Part shown: positions 44,736 through 55,982 of the stretch, in pieces
Layout of the letters: every line of letters begins with the position of its first letter
How positions within the stretch are numbered: the first letter of the stretch is position 1
Assembly (NCBI GenBank): GCA_030685235.1
Contig: MU839080.1
Coordinates: 496,001-560,000 of the forward strand
Length of the DNA: 64,000 nucleotides
Direction of reading: 5' to 3'
DNA from: Copromyces sp. CBS 386.78
Taxonomy: Eukaryota; Ascomycota; Sordariomycetes; Sordariales; Sordariaceae
The notes under the pieces: generated by a model
What the model saw: the letters and a program-made list of their open reading frames with translations, nothing else
What the model was told of the DNA's origin: nothing
The model's database searches: none
Program-made: the position numbers and the translations under genes

Positions 44736-47336
44736 AGCGTAACTTTGGAGTTAGTACCAATTGGTAGTCTGTCTCCCAAAGTCGTGTGATTTTCCTACCG
44801 TTCAGTGCTACCCCGACAATTCCTACCTTTCATTGCTTACAGTTTTTATTAAGGTCCGAAAATCTTTGGAGGTTGGAGAGAAGGGTGGTGGAAAATGAAG
44901 TGAGTCACAACCTTTTACTCTTCAACTCCTTAACACTTACAGTGCAGTTATTGGGGATGGAGATTTGTGTGTCTGTCTGTATGTAGTTTCCTTACATGAA
45001 ATGATACATCACATACTGCGCATAGGGTACCTCGTAGCTCATGTAGTCTATGTATGTACTGCGTATATGCAGAGCGGTAAACATCTGGTTGGTTGGTTGG
45101 TTGGTTGGTGGTAGTGGTGCTGTGATGATCACCGCCGCAAGCATCAACTGACGGTCATTCGGCGATGCTAAAACGGAGGTGAAGTTGCTGGATGATGGAG
45201 GTCGGGAATCATCGAGTAGTCATGACTCACGCACGACCTCAACCTCTTGGCTGGAGTCTGGATCCTGGGGCTGGAACTCTTGTTATTGAACTTCAGGATG
45301 GATGAAAGAGGAAGGTAATAAGCAAAGAAAAGAAAAACGTGCGGGTGACGGGTAACGGATGTCGAGACCGAGCAGATGGGTCGGATGTGATACAGACGTT
45401 GGGCTTCACACTAACAAAGCGTGGTGGAAATCGAGTGCCAATCTGTTAGTGGTTTCGAATTTTGGCTTAGTCGTAACCGAGGGATGTGAGGGGCTCTCCA
45501 ACTCCGAAGGATTTCCCCAAGCACCAAGGAAGCACCAAGGTCGCGTGCAGCAAGCCGGCCGGCGCTACTGAACACAGTACAGAATGCGAGGTGCAAGTGC
45601 GGTAGCAGTCGTTGTAACCCGTTCGGGCCCTTACAGGAAAGCGAATGCAGAGAACCCCTGGATGAGTTCGAGCTGGAGCGATGGACAGTGAATGGAAAGG
45701 CTTTGAAGGTCGGATGTCAAAAGATTGCAGCTAATTGAAGACTCAAGGTCCGACAGTGCAAGGTGGTGGTGATAATGGCGTCCTTGTGAAACGGCGGAGG
45801 TGCGGTGTGGTGGAGGCTGTTGGGATACGTACCCGTTGTGTATCGCAGACCACAAGGACCCTTGTTTTCTGGTTTGTCAGTTCTTATCATGACCACCAAG
45901 AACCCCTTCCCCCTTCCGTTGTGTCTTCTTTTGTGTCCCTTGTGATGCGATTTGTGTCTGTAGAACGATCCTTTTCCGTAGGACAGATGTGTTTATTTTT
46001 CTTTTTGCGCGACGTGATCGGCTGAAATTGTTCCATGTCACTATCCCAAGAAAGTTGAAGAGGATGGATGACTTTCGGTGATTTAATCATCAAAGGTCAA
46101 ACTGACATCATTGACAAGAAACGCCATAGGCATTGAGGCTCGTGCTCCCCTCCCGCCAATTCTCAATTCCACAAACCCACGAAGTTTTCTCCTGTTGCCC
46201 AGCTTCCGGGGGCCCGGATTGGAGACGAAGCGCCAAATGCGAGGAGGCTGGAGGTTAGACTTACTGCGTCAGACGCTTAAGGGCCTTGTCCAATCAGAGT
46301 CTAGACTGGTATATGGCGGGATTGAAAGATAAGTAACCGCAAAGGCACCGGGAGTTCAGTTGTTTTCGATAGTGTCAAGCTGTAGTTTAGTCGACCGGGA
46401 TTTTCTATAACACAGCTATGTTGATGGGACCTTCCCGTTCGGGCCTTGCCGTCTTACACACACACCTTCATGAGTGATCACTTGTGCAAAGCAAGCCCGA
46501 AACAGTGGATGAAGAGCTTTGTGAATGACCAGTCCGAGACGACAAGAAATCGACGGTATTGTGAGTCCGAGACTGAATTTGAACATGTGATCTCCGACCG
46601 CTTGTTGATTCCATATGATCAGACGCTTGAAAAGGTCTTTGAATTGACAACTGGCAGGTCTAACAGACTTTAGGTTGCCCCACTACCCTTCTAAAAACGT
46701 CCAAAAACAAAAAAAAGAGGTGTCAAATCGACCCCACAGTGTTGCAGCAGGCAGTCCTCTGCAGTCCACCTGCAGTCCACCTGCCCCTGCTGCTGGCGCG
46801 CTGACCACTGAACGCCATCCCAACAATTCCGAATCCATCTCGCCGGACCCATCCTCCACAGCGGGGACCGGAACGGCGGGCAGGCAACTTTAGCACAGCG
46901 CAATCCCAGCCAAGACCAGAAGGCCCATCATCCACCCGAGACTGGAGTTGCTTCCATTCTTAATCCAACTTTAAGGTCGACCGAGTCCGGAAAATTCGTT
47001 TCTCTTGGTCCTCCCGTCAGCTCTCGGTCTTCTCTCGCCGCATACTTGGATCGCCACAGAATATCACATTTTAACGACCCGGACTTTGCGACAAGATAGC
47101 AAAGTTCCCCACGTCTTTTTGCCTGTTTCACCCGCGTCTCCGAGACATCATCAACGCCTCGGTCATCGAAACTACACTCCATCTTGTATCCAGCTCGCTC
47201 GCCCCGAAGGCGCTGCTGAGCGCGCGAAATGGGTTTCGCTCGGTGCGGGTGGCCGATATGGCGGACTGACGACTTTACGCCGTGCTTCCAGGAAGAGTAC
47301 GTTCCACGCCATCGCCAGATTTGCGCTTATCACATC
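44736..47336. other. Intergenic, upstream of the ABC transporter gene
   Basis: No gene is supported. It contains a (GGTT)5 microsatellite and, near 46760-46790, two copies of GCAGTCCACCT. The last ~350 bases are CT-rich and are the likely leader of the ABC transporter gene. Confidence 0.5.
45087..45106. repeat. (GGTT)5 microsatellite
   Basis: Five perfect GGTT units followed by a degenerate GGTG. Confidence 0.9.
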
Positions 47337-50300
47337 ATGACAAATCCTGCCTCTTCTCTTATCTTGACCACTACGCCGACCGCTAACAAACCTTATTTCC
47401 TCAGTTACCTTAAGATCCTTCTACCACTGATCGTCGTAGGACTATCCCTACTACGACTTCTCATCTCAACTCTCCTTCGAGCTGCCAAGCTAAAACCGAA
47501 CCGCGGGTACGATCGCGTCGCCGATAACGAGCAAGATCGCACCCACCTGCCCAGAGACGAAGAACCTATCGACGAGAGTGACGAAGATGAGGCGCTAGCC
47601 ATTGGCGGTGGCCGCCTTGCGCTGGCTAAGGTTACCACCAAGGGCTCCATCGTTCAGGCTGATACGCCTGCCGGTCAAACTCTTCTTACCGTTATCGAAG
47701 TCCTCGCCATCGCCGGTCTGGTCGGTGTCAACGTTGTCGCATTGGTTCTCGGAGCCTACAGCGGTCGCCATGGCAAGATCGCTGCCATCGCCGGTCTTAG
47801 CGCCTGGACCTATGTTCTGATCCTTGCCGCGCTGCGTCTCTTCCTCGGAAACACCCAGTGGCGCGTACCGCACCTCTGGAACCACACGGCTGCCATCTAC
47901 TTTGCCCAGTGGCTGTTTTCGCTCATTGGCTTCCGCTCCGCCATTGTCCATCCCGCGACTCAGTTCAGGCAGATCTTGACCATCGTCGACTTCGCCCTGA
48001 CCTCGCTTCTTTTCTTTATGTCGATCAGCACACGCAAAGGAAACAAGACGGTTATTCTGGAGTGGGAGGACGGTATCCAGCCCAGTCGCGAGAACTTGGC
48101 CTCTCTCTTCTCCCACTTCACTTTTGGCTGGGTTGACTCCATCATGTGGGAAGGCTGGAAGGAGCCGTTGACTGCCGACCGCGTCTGGAATTTGCTTCCT
48201 AGCGACAAAGCCGCCACCGTCCTGGCCAACTACCGCCAGGTCAAGAAGACCACTTCCCTGTCTTTCCACCTCTTGAGCTACTTCAAGGGTATGGTTGCTG
48301 CGCAGGCTGCCTGGGCTGTCATGTCGGGCGCCTTCACCTTTGCGCCCACCCTGTTGCTCAAGGCCATCCTCGAATATGTTGAGGATCCGACCCAGGCCCC
48401 TCGTAACGTCTTGTGGCTCTATGTGATCCTATTCCCCCTCACGGATGTTATCCGCTCTGTTGGAGACGCTCAGGCGCTTTGGATCGGCCGCAAGATTTGC
48501 ATCAACATCCGTGCTATCCTTGTTGGTGAAATCTACGCAAAGGCGCTCAGGAGAAAGGCCGCCGCCGGTAACGACAAGGTTCTCGGCGAAGACAAGAAGG
48601 ATAAAGCTCCCGCCAAGAAGGGCTTCTTCGCAAAGGTCAAGCGCGCCTTGGGTCTTGCGAAGGATGACAAGAAGACCACTGATCAGTCTGCTGCTGAGGC
48701 CGCTGTTGCTAAGGCCAAGGATAAGGCCGCTGAGGCTGATGAGCAGGCCAATCTGGGGACCATCACTACCTTGATGTCCGTCGACAGCTTCAAGGTCTCC
48801 GAGGTCACTAGCTACCTTCATTTCCTCATCGCTTCGGCTCCTACACAGCTGCTTGTAGCCGTTATTCTGCTTTATAACGTCATGGGCTACAGTGCCATCC
48901 CCGGCTTTATCATCATGGCTCTCCTCCTTCCTGTCAACATTGGTTTCGCCAAGACTTTCCAGTATACGCAGAAGAAGATAATGTCCGCCACTGACAAGCG
49001 CATTCACACTACCAACGAAGTGCTCCAAAACATCCGCATCATCAAGTACTTCGCTTGGGAGCACAGGTTTGAAACCATTGTCGACGAAAAGAGGCGGGCC
49101 GAGCTCAAGGCCCTGCGCACCCGGTACATGGTCTGGGCTTGCGCCGTGGCTGTCTGGAACACCGTCCCCATCCTTATCACTTTCTTCACCTTCTTTGTCT
49201 TCACCGTCATTGAGAAGAAGCCGCTGTATCCTTCTATTGCGTTCACCGCCATTTCTCTGTTCATGCTTCTCCGCTATCCGCTTGACCAGCTCGGAGACAT
49301 GATTGCCCACGTCCAGGAGTCCAAGGTGTCCGTGGACCGTATTGAGGAGTTCCTGTCTGAGGAGGAGACCGAGAAGCAAAAGCAGCTTGGCCATGACAAT
49401 GTCGACGAAAACGGCAACAAGGTCATCGGTTTCAGGGGCGCCAGCTTTATCTGGGGCGGCAGGAACACTGTTGCTGAGGATGGAAGCATGGCTTTCCGCC
49501 TTCTTGACCTTGATGTCGAGTTCCAGGAGGGCAAGCTCAACGTCATCACTGGCCCCACCGGATCCGGAAAGACCTCTATGCTTATGGCTTTGCTTGGTGA
49601 GATGACCATTCTTAAGGGTCGTGTCTTCCTTCCTGGAGGTCGCAGCCGTGAGGATGTCCGCGCCGACCCCGAAACTGGTCTTGCCGATACTTGCGCCTAT
49701 GTTGCCCAGCAAGCCTGGCTTGTCAATGGCTCTATCAAGGACAACATTCTGTTTAGTGCACCGTTTGATGAGCAGAGATACAAGGACGTCATTGTCGCTT
49801 GCGCTCTGGAGCGTGATCTCGAGATTCTGGATAACGGCGATGAGACTTTGGTTGGTGAGAAGGGCATTACCCTCTCCGGTGGCCAGAAGCAGCGTATTTC
49901 GCTGGCTCGTGCCGTCTACTCCAACTCTAAGCACCTTCTCATGGATGACTGTCTCAGCGCCGTCGATTCTCACACCGCTCAGTGGATTTTCAGCAACTGC
50001 ATCATGGGTCCTTTGATGAAGCATCGCACTTGCATCCTCGTGTCTCACAACATCCCTCTTTGCGTTCCTTTCTCCGACTTCGTTGTCCAGATGGCCAACG
50101 GTCGTGTTACTGCTCAGGGTGCTCCTCAGGAGCTCATCGCGGCTGGCAAGTTCGGCGAAGATTTCGTCCAAAAGTCCCGTCCTGGCTCTGCCCATGTCTC
50201 GCGTGTTCCTTCCCGGGTTCCGTCCAGTGTCGGAGAGGAAGGTGACAACACCATGATCAACGAAGCCGACGGCAGTGAATCCCAGACTAAGGCTCAGACG

Positions 50301-52451
50301 ATCAAGAAGGAGCACAAGAAGCAGGATGCCATGGAAGAAAGCAAGGCTACTGGTGCTGTCAAGTGGCCCGTCATGAAGCTCTACCTCACGGCTATGGGCA
50401 AATGGTGGTTCTGGGTTTTGGCCGCGGTTGTCTTCGGCGCCCAGCAGTTCTCTGGTGTCGCCACCAGTCTTTGGATCAAGGAGTGGGCTAACCAATACGC
50501 TACGGACGAGGTTGTCGCCCCTACCTTCAACATGAACTCGCAGAGCTATTCCAGCCAGACCGTCTCGCCTACCTACTTTGCTTCGATCGCCACGTACGTC
50601 AAGGGCAACGACAGCAACACTTTCTCGGCTAGCTCGAACAAGGATGTAAACGTTGGTTACTACTTGACTGTGCTGGCAATCATTGGTATCGGTGGTGCCG
50701 TTGCTGCTCTTGTGAGAGACATGTGGATTTTCTTCGGTTCCTTGACTGCCTCGTGGAAGCTCCACAAGCGTCTGATGCGTGCTGTCGCTGGCGCCCGTTT
50801 CAAGTTCTTCGATGTCACCCCTCTTGGACAGATCATGAACAGATTCAGCAAGGACTTGGAGGCTATTGATCAGGAGGTTGCGCCTATTGCTATTGGGGTC
50901 ATGAGTTGTGTCCTCGCAATTGTCGTGACTGTTACTCTGATCGCCTGGATTACCCCCGGTTTCTTGATTGCCGGTTTCTTCATCACCATCCTGTACGTCT
51001 TCCTTGGCGCCTTCTACCTCCATGCCTCGCGCGACCTGAAGCGCTTGGAGTCCGTGCAGCGCAGCCCTCTCTTCCAGCAATTCGGAGAGACTTTGAGCGG
51101 TGTCACCACCATCAGAGCGTACGGTGATGAGAGACGTTTCATTCGCGACAACCTTGCCAAGATCAACGCCCAGATCCGCCCATTCATCTATCTTTGGGCT
51201 GCCAACAGATGGCTCGCTTTCAGGACTGATGTTCTCGGTGATCTCGTTGCCTTCGCTGCTGGAGTCTTCGTCATTATGAGTCTCGGTAAGATCGATCCTG
51301 GTTCTGCTGGTATCTCCCTCAGCTATGCCATCGGTTTTGCCGACAACATCCTCTGGCTGGTTCGTCTTTATGCGATGAACGAACAGAACATGAACTCTGT
51401 TGAGCGTATCAAGGAGTACCTTGACGTCGAGCAAGAGGCCGAGGCCATCGTCGAGGACAACCGCCCCCCTGCGAACTGGCCCGCCCACGGCTCTGTTGAG
51501 TTCATTAACTACTCTACGCGTTACAGGGCTGAGCTAGAGCCCGTGCTCCGCAACCTTACCTTCAAGATTGAAGCCCAAGAGAAGATTGGTATTGTGGGTC
51601 GCACTGGTGCGGGAAAGAGTTCTCTTACTTTGGCTATCTTCCGTGCTTTGGAGGCGGATGAGGGCAAGATCTTGATTGACGGCGTTGATATTGGTCTGAT
51701 TGGTCTTCGTGATCTCCGCGAAGCCATCACCATTGTTCCCCAGGAGCCTACTCTGTTCATGGGTACCATCCGGACCAACCTCGATCCCTTCAACATGTAC
51801 ACTGATGAGGAGATCTTTGCCGCTCTTCGACGCGTGCACCTGATCAAGGCCGATGAGGTCATCCCCGGCGCCGTCAGCACCGCCCTCCTTCCCCAGACCC
51901 CCGTTGCCCCTGTTGAGAGCGACTCGGAGCCTTCCCGCCCCGCCACCGCTACCAACAAGAACATCTTCCTCGACCTCTCCTCTCCCGTCACCGAGTCCGG
52001 CAACAATCTCTCGCAGGGTCAGCGCCAGCTTCTCTGCTTGGCTCGCGCCATGCTTAAAAAGCCTACCGTTCTCGTCATGGACGAGGCCACCGCCTCGATC
52101 GACTACGCCACTGATTCCGCCATCCAGGAGACCATCCGCGAGCTAACCAGCACCATCATTACCATTGCTCATCGTCTTCAAACCATTGCCGACTACGACA
52201 AGGTTCTCGTGTTGGACAAGGGCGAGATCGTCGAGTACGGACATCCTTGGGAGCTGATGAAGAAGACCGACGGTAGCTTCAGGAGTATGTGCGACATGAG
52301 CGGCGACTACGACACGCTTGCCAAGATTGCCAAGAAGGCGTACAAGTCTAAGCAGCTTGTTGATGTCGACGGGGATGATGAGCAGAGTACGACTACCACT
52401 GCTGAGGGAAGCGGGACTGGGGATGAGGGGAAGAAGGATGGTGCGAACTAA
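47337..52451 (+). CDS. ABCC-family full ABC transporter (YBT1-like, vacuolar type)
   Basis: A single exon of 1704 residues. The first ATG of the frame is at 47229; I prefer 47337 (context CACATCATGACA), where MTNPASSLILTTTP begins just before the first membrane helices, but cannot exclude the longer form. Order: N-terminal membrane domain (TMD0-like, about residues 20-230), TMD1, NBD1, a charged linker, TMD2, NBD2. NBD1 has Walker A GPTGSGKT at 739 and signature LSGGQ at 846, but Walker B ends LLMDDCLSAVD, with Asp where the catalytic Glu is expected. NBD2 is canonical: GRTGAGKSS at 1421, LSQGQ at 1558, VLVMDEATASID. This asymmetry is usual in ABCC pumps. Size and layout resemble yeast Ybt1, a vacuolar bile-acid/phosphatidylcholine carrier; the substrate here is unknown. 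Confidence 0.93.
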   Translation: MTNPASSLILTTTPTANKPYFLSYLKILLPLIVVGLSLLRLLISTLLRAAKLKPNRGYDRVADNEQDRTHLPRDEEPIDESDEDEALAIGGGRLALAKVTTKGSIVQADTPAGQTLLTVIEVLAIAGLVGVNVVALVLGAYSGRHGKIAAIAGLSAWTYVLILAALRLFLGNTQWRVPHLWNHTAAIYFAQWLFSLIGFRSAIVHPATQFRQILTIVDFALTSLLFFMSISTRKGNKTVILEWEDGIQPSRENLASLFSHFTFGWVDSIMWEGWKEPLTADRVWNLLPSDKAATVLANYRQVKKTTSLSFHLLSYFKGMVAAQAAWAVMSGAFTFAPTLLLKAILEYVEDPTQAPRNVLWLYVILFPLTDVIRSVGDAQALWIGRKICINIRAILVGEIYAKALRRKAAAGNDKVLGEDKKDKAPAKKGFFAKVKRALGLAKDDKKTTDQSAAEAAVAKAKDKAAEADEQANLGTITTLMSVDSFKVSEVTSYLHFLIASAPTQLLVAVILLYNVMGYSAIPGFIIMALLLPVNIGFAKTFQYTQKKIMSATDKRIHTTNEVLQNIRIIKYFAWEHRFETIVDEKRRAELKALRTRYMVWACAVAVWNTVPILITFFTFFVFTVIEKKPLYPSIAFTAISLFMLLRYPLDQLGDMIAHVQESKVSVDRIEEFLSEEETEKQKQLGHDNVDENGNKVIGFRGASFIWGGRNTVAEDGSMAFRLLDLDVEFQEGKLNVITGPTGSGKTSMLMALLGEMTILKGRVFLPGGRSREDVRADPETGLADTCAYVAQQAWLVNGSIKDNILFSAPFDEQRYKDVIVACALERDLEILDNGDETLVGEKGITLSGGQKQRISLARAVYSNSKHLLMDDCLSAVDSHTAQWIFSNCIMGPLMKHRTCILVSHNIPLCVPFSDFVVQMANGRVTAQGAPQELIAAGKFGEDFVQKSRPGSAHVSRVPSRVPSSVGEEGDNTMINEADGSESQTKAQTIKKEHKKQDAMEESKATGAVKWPVMKLYLTAMGKWWFWVLAAVVFGAQQFSGVATSLWIKEWANQYATDEVVAPTFNMNSQSYSSQTVSPTYFASIATYVKGNDSNTFSASSNKDVNVGYYLTVLAIIGIGGAVAALVRDMWIFFGSLTASWKLHKRLMRAVAGARFKFFDVTPLGQIMNRFSKDLEAIDQEVAPIAIGVMSCVLAIVVTVTLIAWITPGFLIAGFFITILYVFLGAFYLHASRDLKRLESVQRSPLFQQFGETLSGVTTIRAYGDERRFIRDNLAKINAQIRPFIYLWAANRWLAFRTDVLGDLVAFAAGVFVIMSLGKIDPGSAGISLSYAIGFADNILWLVRLYAMNEQNMNSVERIKEYLDVEQEAEAIVEDNRPPANWPAHGSVEFINYSTRYRAELEPVLRNLTFKIEAQEKIGIVGRTGAGKSSLTLAIFRALEADEGKILIDGVDIGLIGLRDLREAITIVPQEPTLFMGTIRTNLDPFNMYTDEEIFAALRRVHLIKADEVIPGAVSTALLPQTPVAPVESDSEPSRPATATNKNIFLDLSSPVTESGNNLSQGQRQLLCLARAMLKKPTVLVMDEATASIDYATDSAIQETIRELTSTIITIAHRLQTIADYDKVLVLDKGEIVEYGHPWELMKKTDGSFRSMCDMSGDYDTLAKIAKKAYKSKQLVDVDGDDEQSTTTTAEGSGTGDEGKKDGAN

Positions 52452-52983
52452 AAACGAGTTTGGGGAAAGATGAAAGAGAGAAAAGAGACGGATGAAAATG
52501 AGACCAAAGCGAAAAATGGGATTATGTCAATGTTATGAATATGACCGTCATGGATTATGAGAAACTCGGGGAAATGGGAGGAGTGTGTTCTTTTTCTGGG
52601 TTGGTTCCGGTCCCATGATGATGGATGGATGGGAGGAAAAGAACTGAACTCAGAGCGCATATCTCAATTTTTTTTTTTTTTTTTTGGCTGTTTAACACAT
52701 TTTTGCTTTGAGATGATAGACATCATCGACAGCGGGTATGGATGGTGTATATACATAGATCAGAACTAGGAATATGATTCGTTGAAAAGGCTCAAGTTGT
52801 CTCTGTTCTGACTGACGATGGTGTTCCAAGACTTGTTTGACAGCAATGCGCCACATTTCAAGCCACAGAGCTCCACTTTTTGTCAACGAACTGTCTGTCC
52901 TCCGCTCCACTCCCCGTGGCGTCATGGTCAACGGTTGGGGTAGGCGTACTGTACCTACCTATCATCCCATGCTCACCTCATTA
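52452..52983. other. 3' flank of the ABC transporter gene
   Basis: Probable 3' untranslated and spacer sequence with a T17-type run near 52669-52685. It ends at the TTA that starts the MITE. No gene seen. Confidence 0.5.
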
Positions 52984-53020
52984 GGGCGTGTTCGGCGCAC
53001 GCGGAAATGGCTTTCTGAAA
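52984..53020 (+). repeat. Left 37-bp TIR of the MITE
   Basis: Matches the reverse complement of the right arm with a single T/C difference. Confidence 0.9.
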
Positions 53021-53556
53021 TGAAGTTTCCAGGAGGGAATGCACTGGGCCTACTGGAAAAATCTTTTCAGAAGAGAAATTTCAGCAGCTCTGAGGTGCTG
53101 AAATGCGTCTTCTGAATTTCATGAAGAATGCGATAATCTGATTGGTCAAATGGCCAATGTGGACACCCGAAATTTCAGAAACTGGATTTCTGGGATTTCC
53201 AGGCAAAATCTGTCAGATTATCAGGGCATGCATAGGGTAGATGGCCAGACTTTTGGTCCAGTATGTGCCTCCCTGTCTGGATAACCTCATACACTGCATA
53301 TGCAGTGCAGGAATCCCCTCACAGTCATGACTCGATCTCTGGGCTGTCTGACGATATTACCGCATGAGGAATAGCCTCCCAGAATCCCTAGTTCTTGTAC
53401 TTAAACCCTGGTAACCCTCGAGAAGGACAAGGACAAGGATCACCAGAATCAACACACTTCTATATACTGCATATCTCTTTGCTCCACATTACGTGCTTTC
53501 TGACAAAATCAGTTCCGGGGCATTCGAACAGGCTCCTGAAATCGGGTTTCTGAACC

Positions 53557-53593
53557 TTTCAGAAGGCCATTTCCGCGTGCGCCGAACACGCCC
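53557..53593 (-). repeat. Right 37-bp TIR of the MITE
   Basis: Its outer end is 88 bp before the IRC6-like start codon, so it lies in the promoter or leader of that gene. Confidence 0.9.
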
Positions 53594-53681
53594 TTACACC
53601 ACTTGACGACTTCCTTTCTCGGAACCCCTCACTTCAAACAAAACATCAAACCCATCTTTTTGTGAATCAGAATCTCACAAA

Positions 53682-55237
53682 ATGACGCCGACCAAAGTGG
53701 AAGAAATCACCAACCCGCGCCGAATCCTAGCCGTCGCCCTCACCGACTCCTCTGACCATCTCGGCGCCGTCATCAGAGGTACATCTTTGTTTCTTCAATT
53801 CCTTCCACTCTTGTTAATTCCACATCTATCTATCCCACCTCACCGATTTTCACAATTCTCATATTCCCAACCTTTTTATATTCCCCCAACATACACATTG
53901 ACTAACAAAAAACAACAGACTTAACCGGCACAGCTCCCACTCCCCAACAACAACAACAACCACCCTCACAAGAAGAAGAAGAAGAAGAAGATGCATCAGA
54001 ACAAAACACGGCGAAACCCTCCCCATCCCTAGCAGGAACAACCCACGCCCTCCCCCTCTCCACGCCCTACTACACCGCTTCTATCCCGATCTGGCTCGAT
54101 CTCATCTCATCCCCCGCCGAGTGGTCGGCTTCCTTTCTGAGCGAGGAGGCGAAGGAGGTTCTTGGGGTTTTGGGTGGGGTTGTTTGTGTTTTTGAGGTTC
54201 CCTCTTTGAAATCCACTGGTGCGTCTTCAGAGACAGGGAAAAGAAAAGAAGAGACGAAAGAGTTTATCAAGGGCGTGGGCAAGGTGGTTAGGGAGGGTTT
54301 GGGCGGGTGGGAGTGGGAAGGGGTCAGCTTGGCTGTTGGTGTTACTGCTGCTGGGAAGGTTGGTGGGAAGGTTGCCCCTGGTGGTGTGGATGAGATGGAG
54401 GTGGATATGGAAATGGAAGATGAGATCAACGAGTGGGAGGATTTGTGTGCCGAGTGGGGGTTGGAGTTTGTTCATCATCAGGTTGCTGGGCCTGATGTTG
54501 GTGGCAACAAAGGGAAGAAGGAGAAGGGCAAAAATGATGATGAGAAGAGAAACGAGTACGGCGAAAAGATGGGTATCGCAAGAGTGCTGGAGGCGCTGCA
54601 GTCTAATGACTGGTCTGGCGGAGACGGCACCGCCGGGTCTACCGAGGGGGGCGGGCCGTTCGGCGGGTCTGAAGACGACGAGGATACCGACTACATCGAC
54701 GAGAACGACTGGGATACGGAGGATGAGTTTGATCTGGGCTTTGGGTACACCAAGAAGCAGAAGATGGAGATGCGGAAGGCGTTTTGGAAGGGAACTGAGG
54801 AATCGGATAAGACGACGGAGGAGGACTTGAAGGCGTTTAGGAGTGTTATGCAAACCGTGGACGGGTCGAGGGGGGGTGCGTGGGATGCGAGGATGAAGAG
54901 GCAGGCCAGAGAGGGGTTTTGGAAGCAGTTCGAGGAGGAGGTGAAGGAGAACATGAAGGAGGGGGGCAAGGGGGATGGGAAGAAGAAGGGCGAGAAGCAA
55001 TCTGCCACCGACACAGCAAAGGCTGGACCGAGTGCTGGTGGGTCTGGGTCTGGGGCGACAGACAAGGTGAAGAAGGAAGATAACGAGGAGGAAGAAATAG
55101 GAGAGGAAGATGTGGAGAAGATCGCCAAGATGATGCTCAAGCTGCAAGCGGTTAGGGACATGAGCGGCACAGTATCGGAGGAGCAAAGGAGGAAGTTGGC
55201 GTTGAAGGCTGTTGAGGAGGTTATGAGACAGTTGTAG
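53682..55237 (+). CDS. IRC6: IRC6/p34-like adaptin-binding protein
   Basis: Two exons, 53682..53778 and 53919..55237, encode 471 residues. The 140-bp intron runs from GTACAT to CAACAG and is AT-richer than its exons. The N-terminus NPRRILAVALTDSSDHLGAVIRDLTG is the Ras-like beta strand and helix of the IRC6/AAGAB fold, followed by a Gln/Glu-rich insert, then PYYTASIPIWLDLI and VVCVFEVPS. A long acidic, Gly-rich stretch separates this from the C-terminal adaptin-binding helix VEKIAKMMLKLQAVRDMSGTV. The family acts as a chaperone for clathrin adaptor complexes AP-1/AP-2 in vesicle traffic. Start context ACAAAATGA. The promoter is partly the adjacent MITE. Confidence 0.88.
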
Positions 55238-55982
55238 TGTCTATCGAGGTATGCTAGAGACAGACGCAGTTGGTATGCTCAGTTACGGAGTTCACCAACT
55301 TATTGATCAGTGATCACATCCGACAGTTCTATGTCCTGTCATTCTCCATGCCAAGAGGCAATGAGAGTTGCCAACCTCATCCAGATATGGGCGCTCTTGC
55401 GTTTCATCGCGAGTTCCCTTCCTTTGTGATTCAGTTTTTCGTTTGAGGTTTCACACAAAGCCTTGTTATTGGGTTTTCCCCGTTTGGCATCACCCTGGTG
55501 AGCTGAAACCAGCTGCATTTAAAGTTGACGATATGTGAGTCGGGTGAGAGGGAAAGTGAGTGTGTAGAGCGTGATATCCACAGCTGCTCACATTTAGGCA
55601 TCTGAAGAGAAAAAAAAAAACAAAAAAAAAAACATGATTCTCCATCGAAAGGATCGATCAGAATATGTGTGGCGATAGTGTCCCTTCTTGGGTGTTCCGG
55701 AAGACACGCAGAACAATGAAGACGTTCTCCATGCGTGTCTGACACCCTCCTTCTTGGTTCTGCATAGAGTCAATTACCACCAAGTGAAAGGTGCGGCAGA
55801 TATAAGAATGGACAGATATCTCGCTGCCAATTCCTTCTGTTTCCCACAATCCAAGCCCAGCCAGCTCTTCACTCACCACTCTGTGGACTTCCAATCATTC
55901 AAGAATCGCAAAACCAACAGCCAAAGGGCTCACTCCTACACCACATAATAAGAACCTACCGAACCCACCGCCAATCTAAAAG
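55238..55982. other. Intergenic region with A-rich run
   Basis: Between the IRC6-like stop and the orphan gene. An interrupted A-rich run at 55609-55632 is the only marked feature; the right part is the likely leader of the next gene. Confidence 0.5.

Larger units (their letters stand above)
52984..53593. mobile_element. PIF/Harbinger-type MITE, 610 bp
   Basis: Terminal inverted repeats of 37 bp (52984-53020 and 53557-53593) match at 36 positions; they begin GGGCGTGTTCGGCGCACGCG. The element is flanked by TTA on both sides (52981-52983, 53594-53596), the 3-bp TWA target of Harbinger elements, and GGGCGTGTTCGG resembles Harbinger ends. It codes for nothing and is not RIP-like. The motif TTTCAG or its complement CTGAAA occurs seven times inside (53015, 53065, 53079, 53098, 53173, 53536, 53557), like subterminal transposase-binding repeats. 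Confidence 0.85.

Noticed and set aside
48429..51488. 1019-codon open frame on the minus strand
   Set aside because: It is antisense to the ABC transporter; codon bias at third positions removes stops from the opposite frame. No domain is seen.
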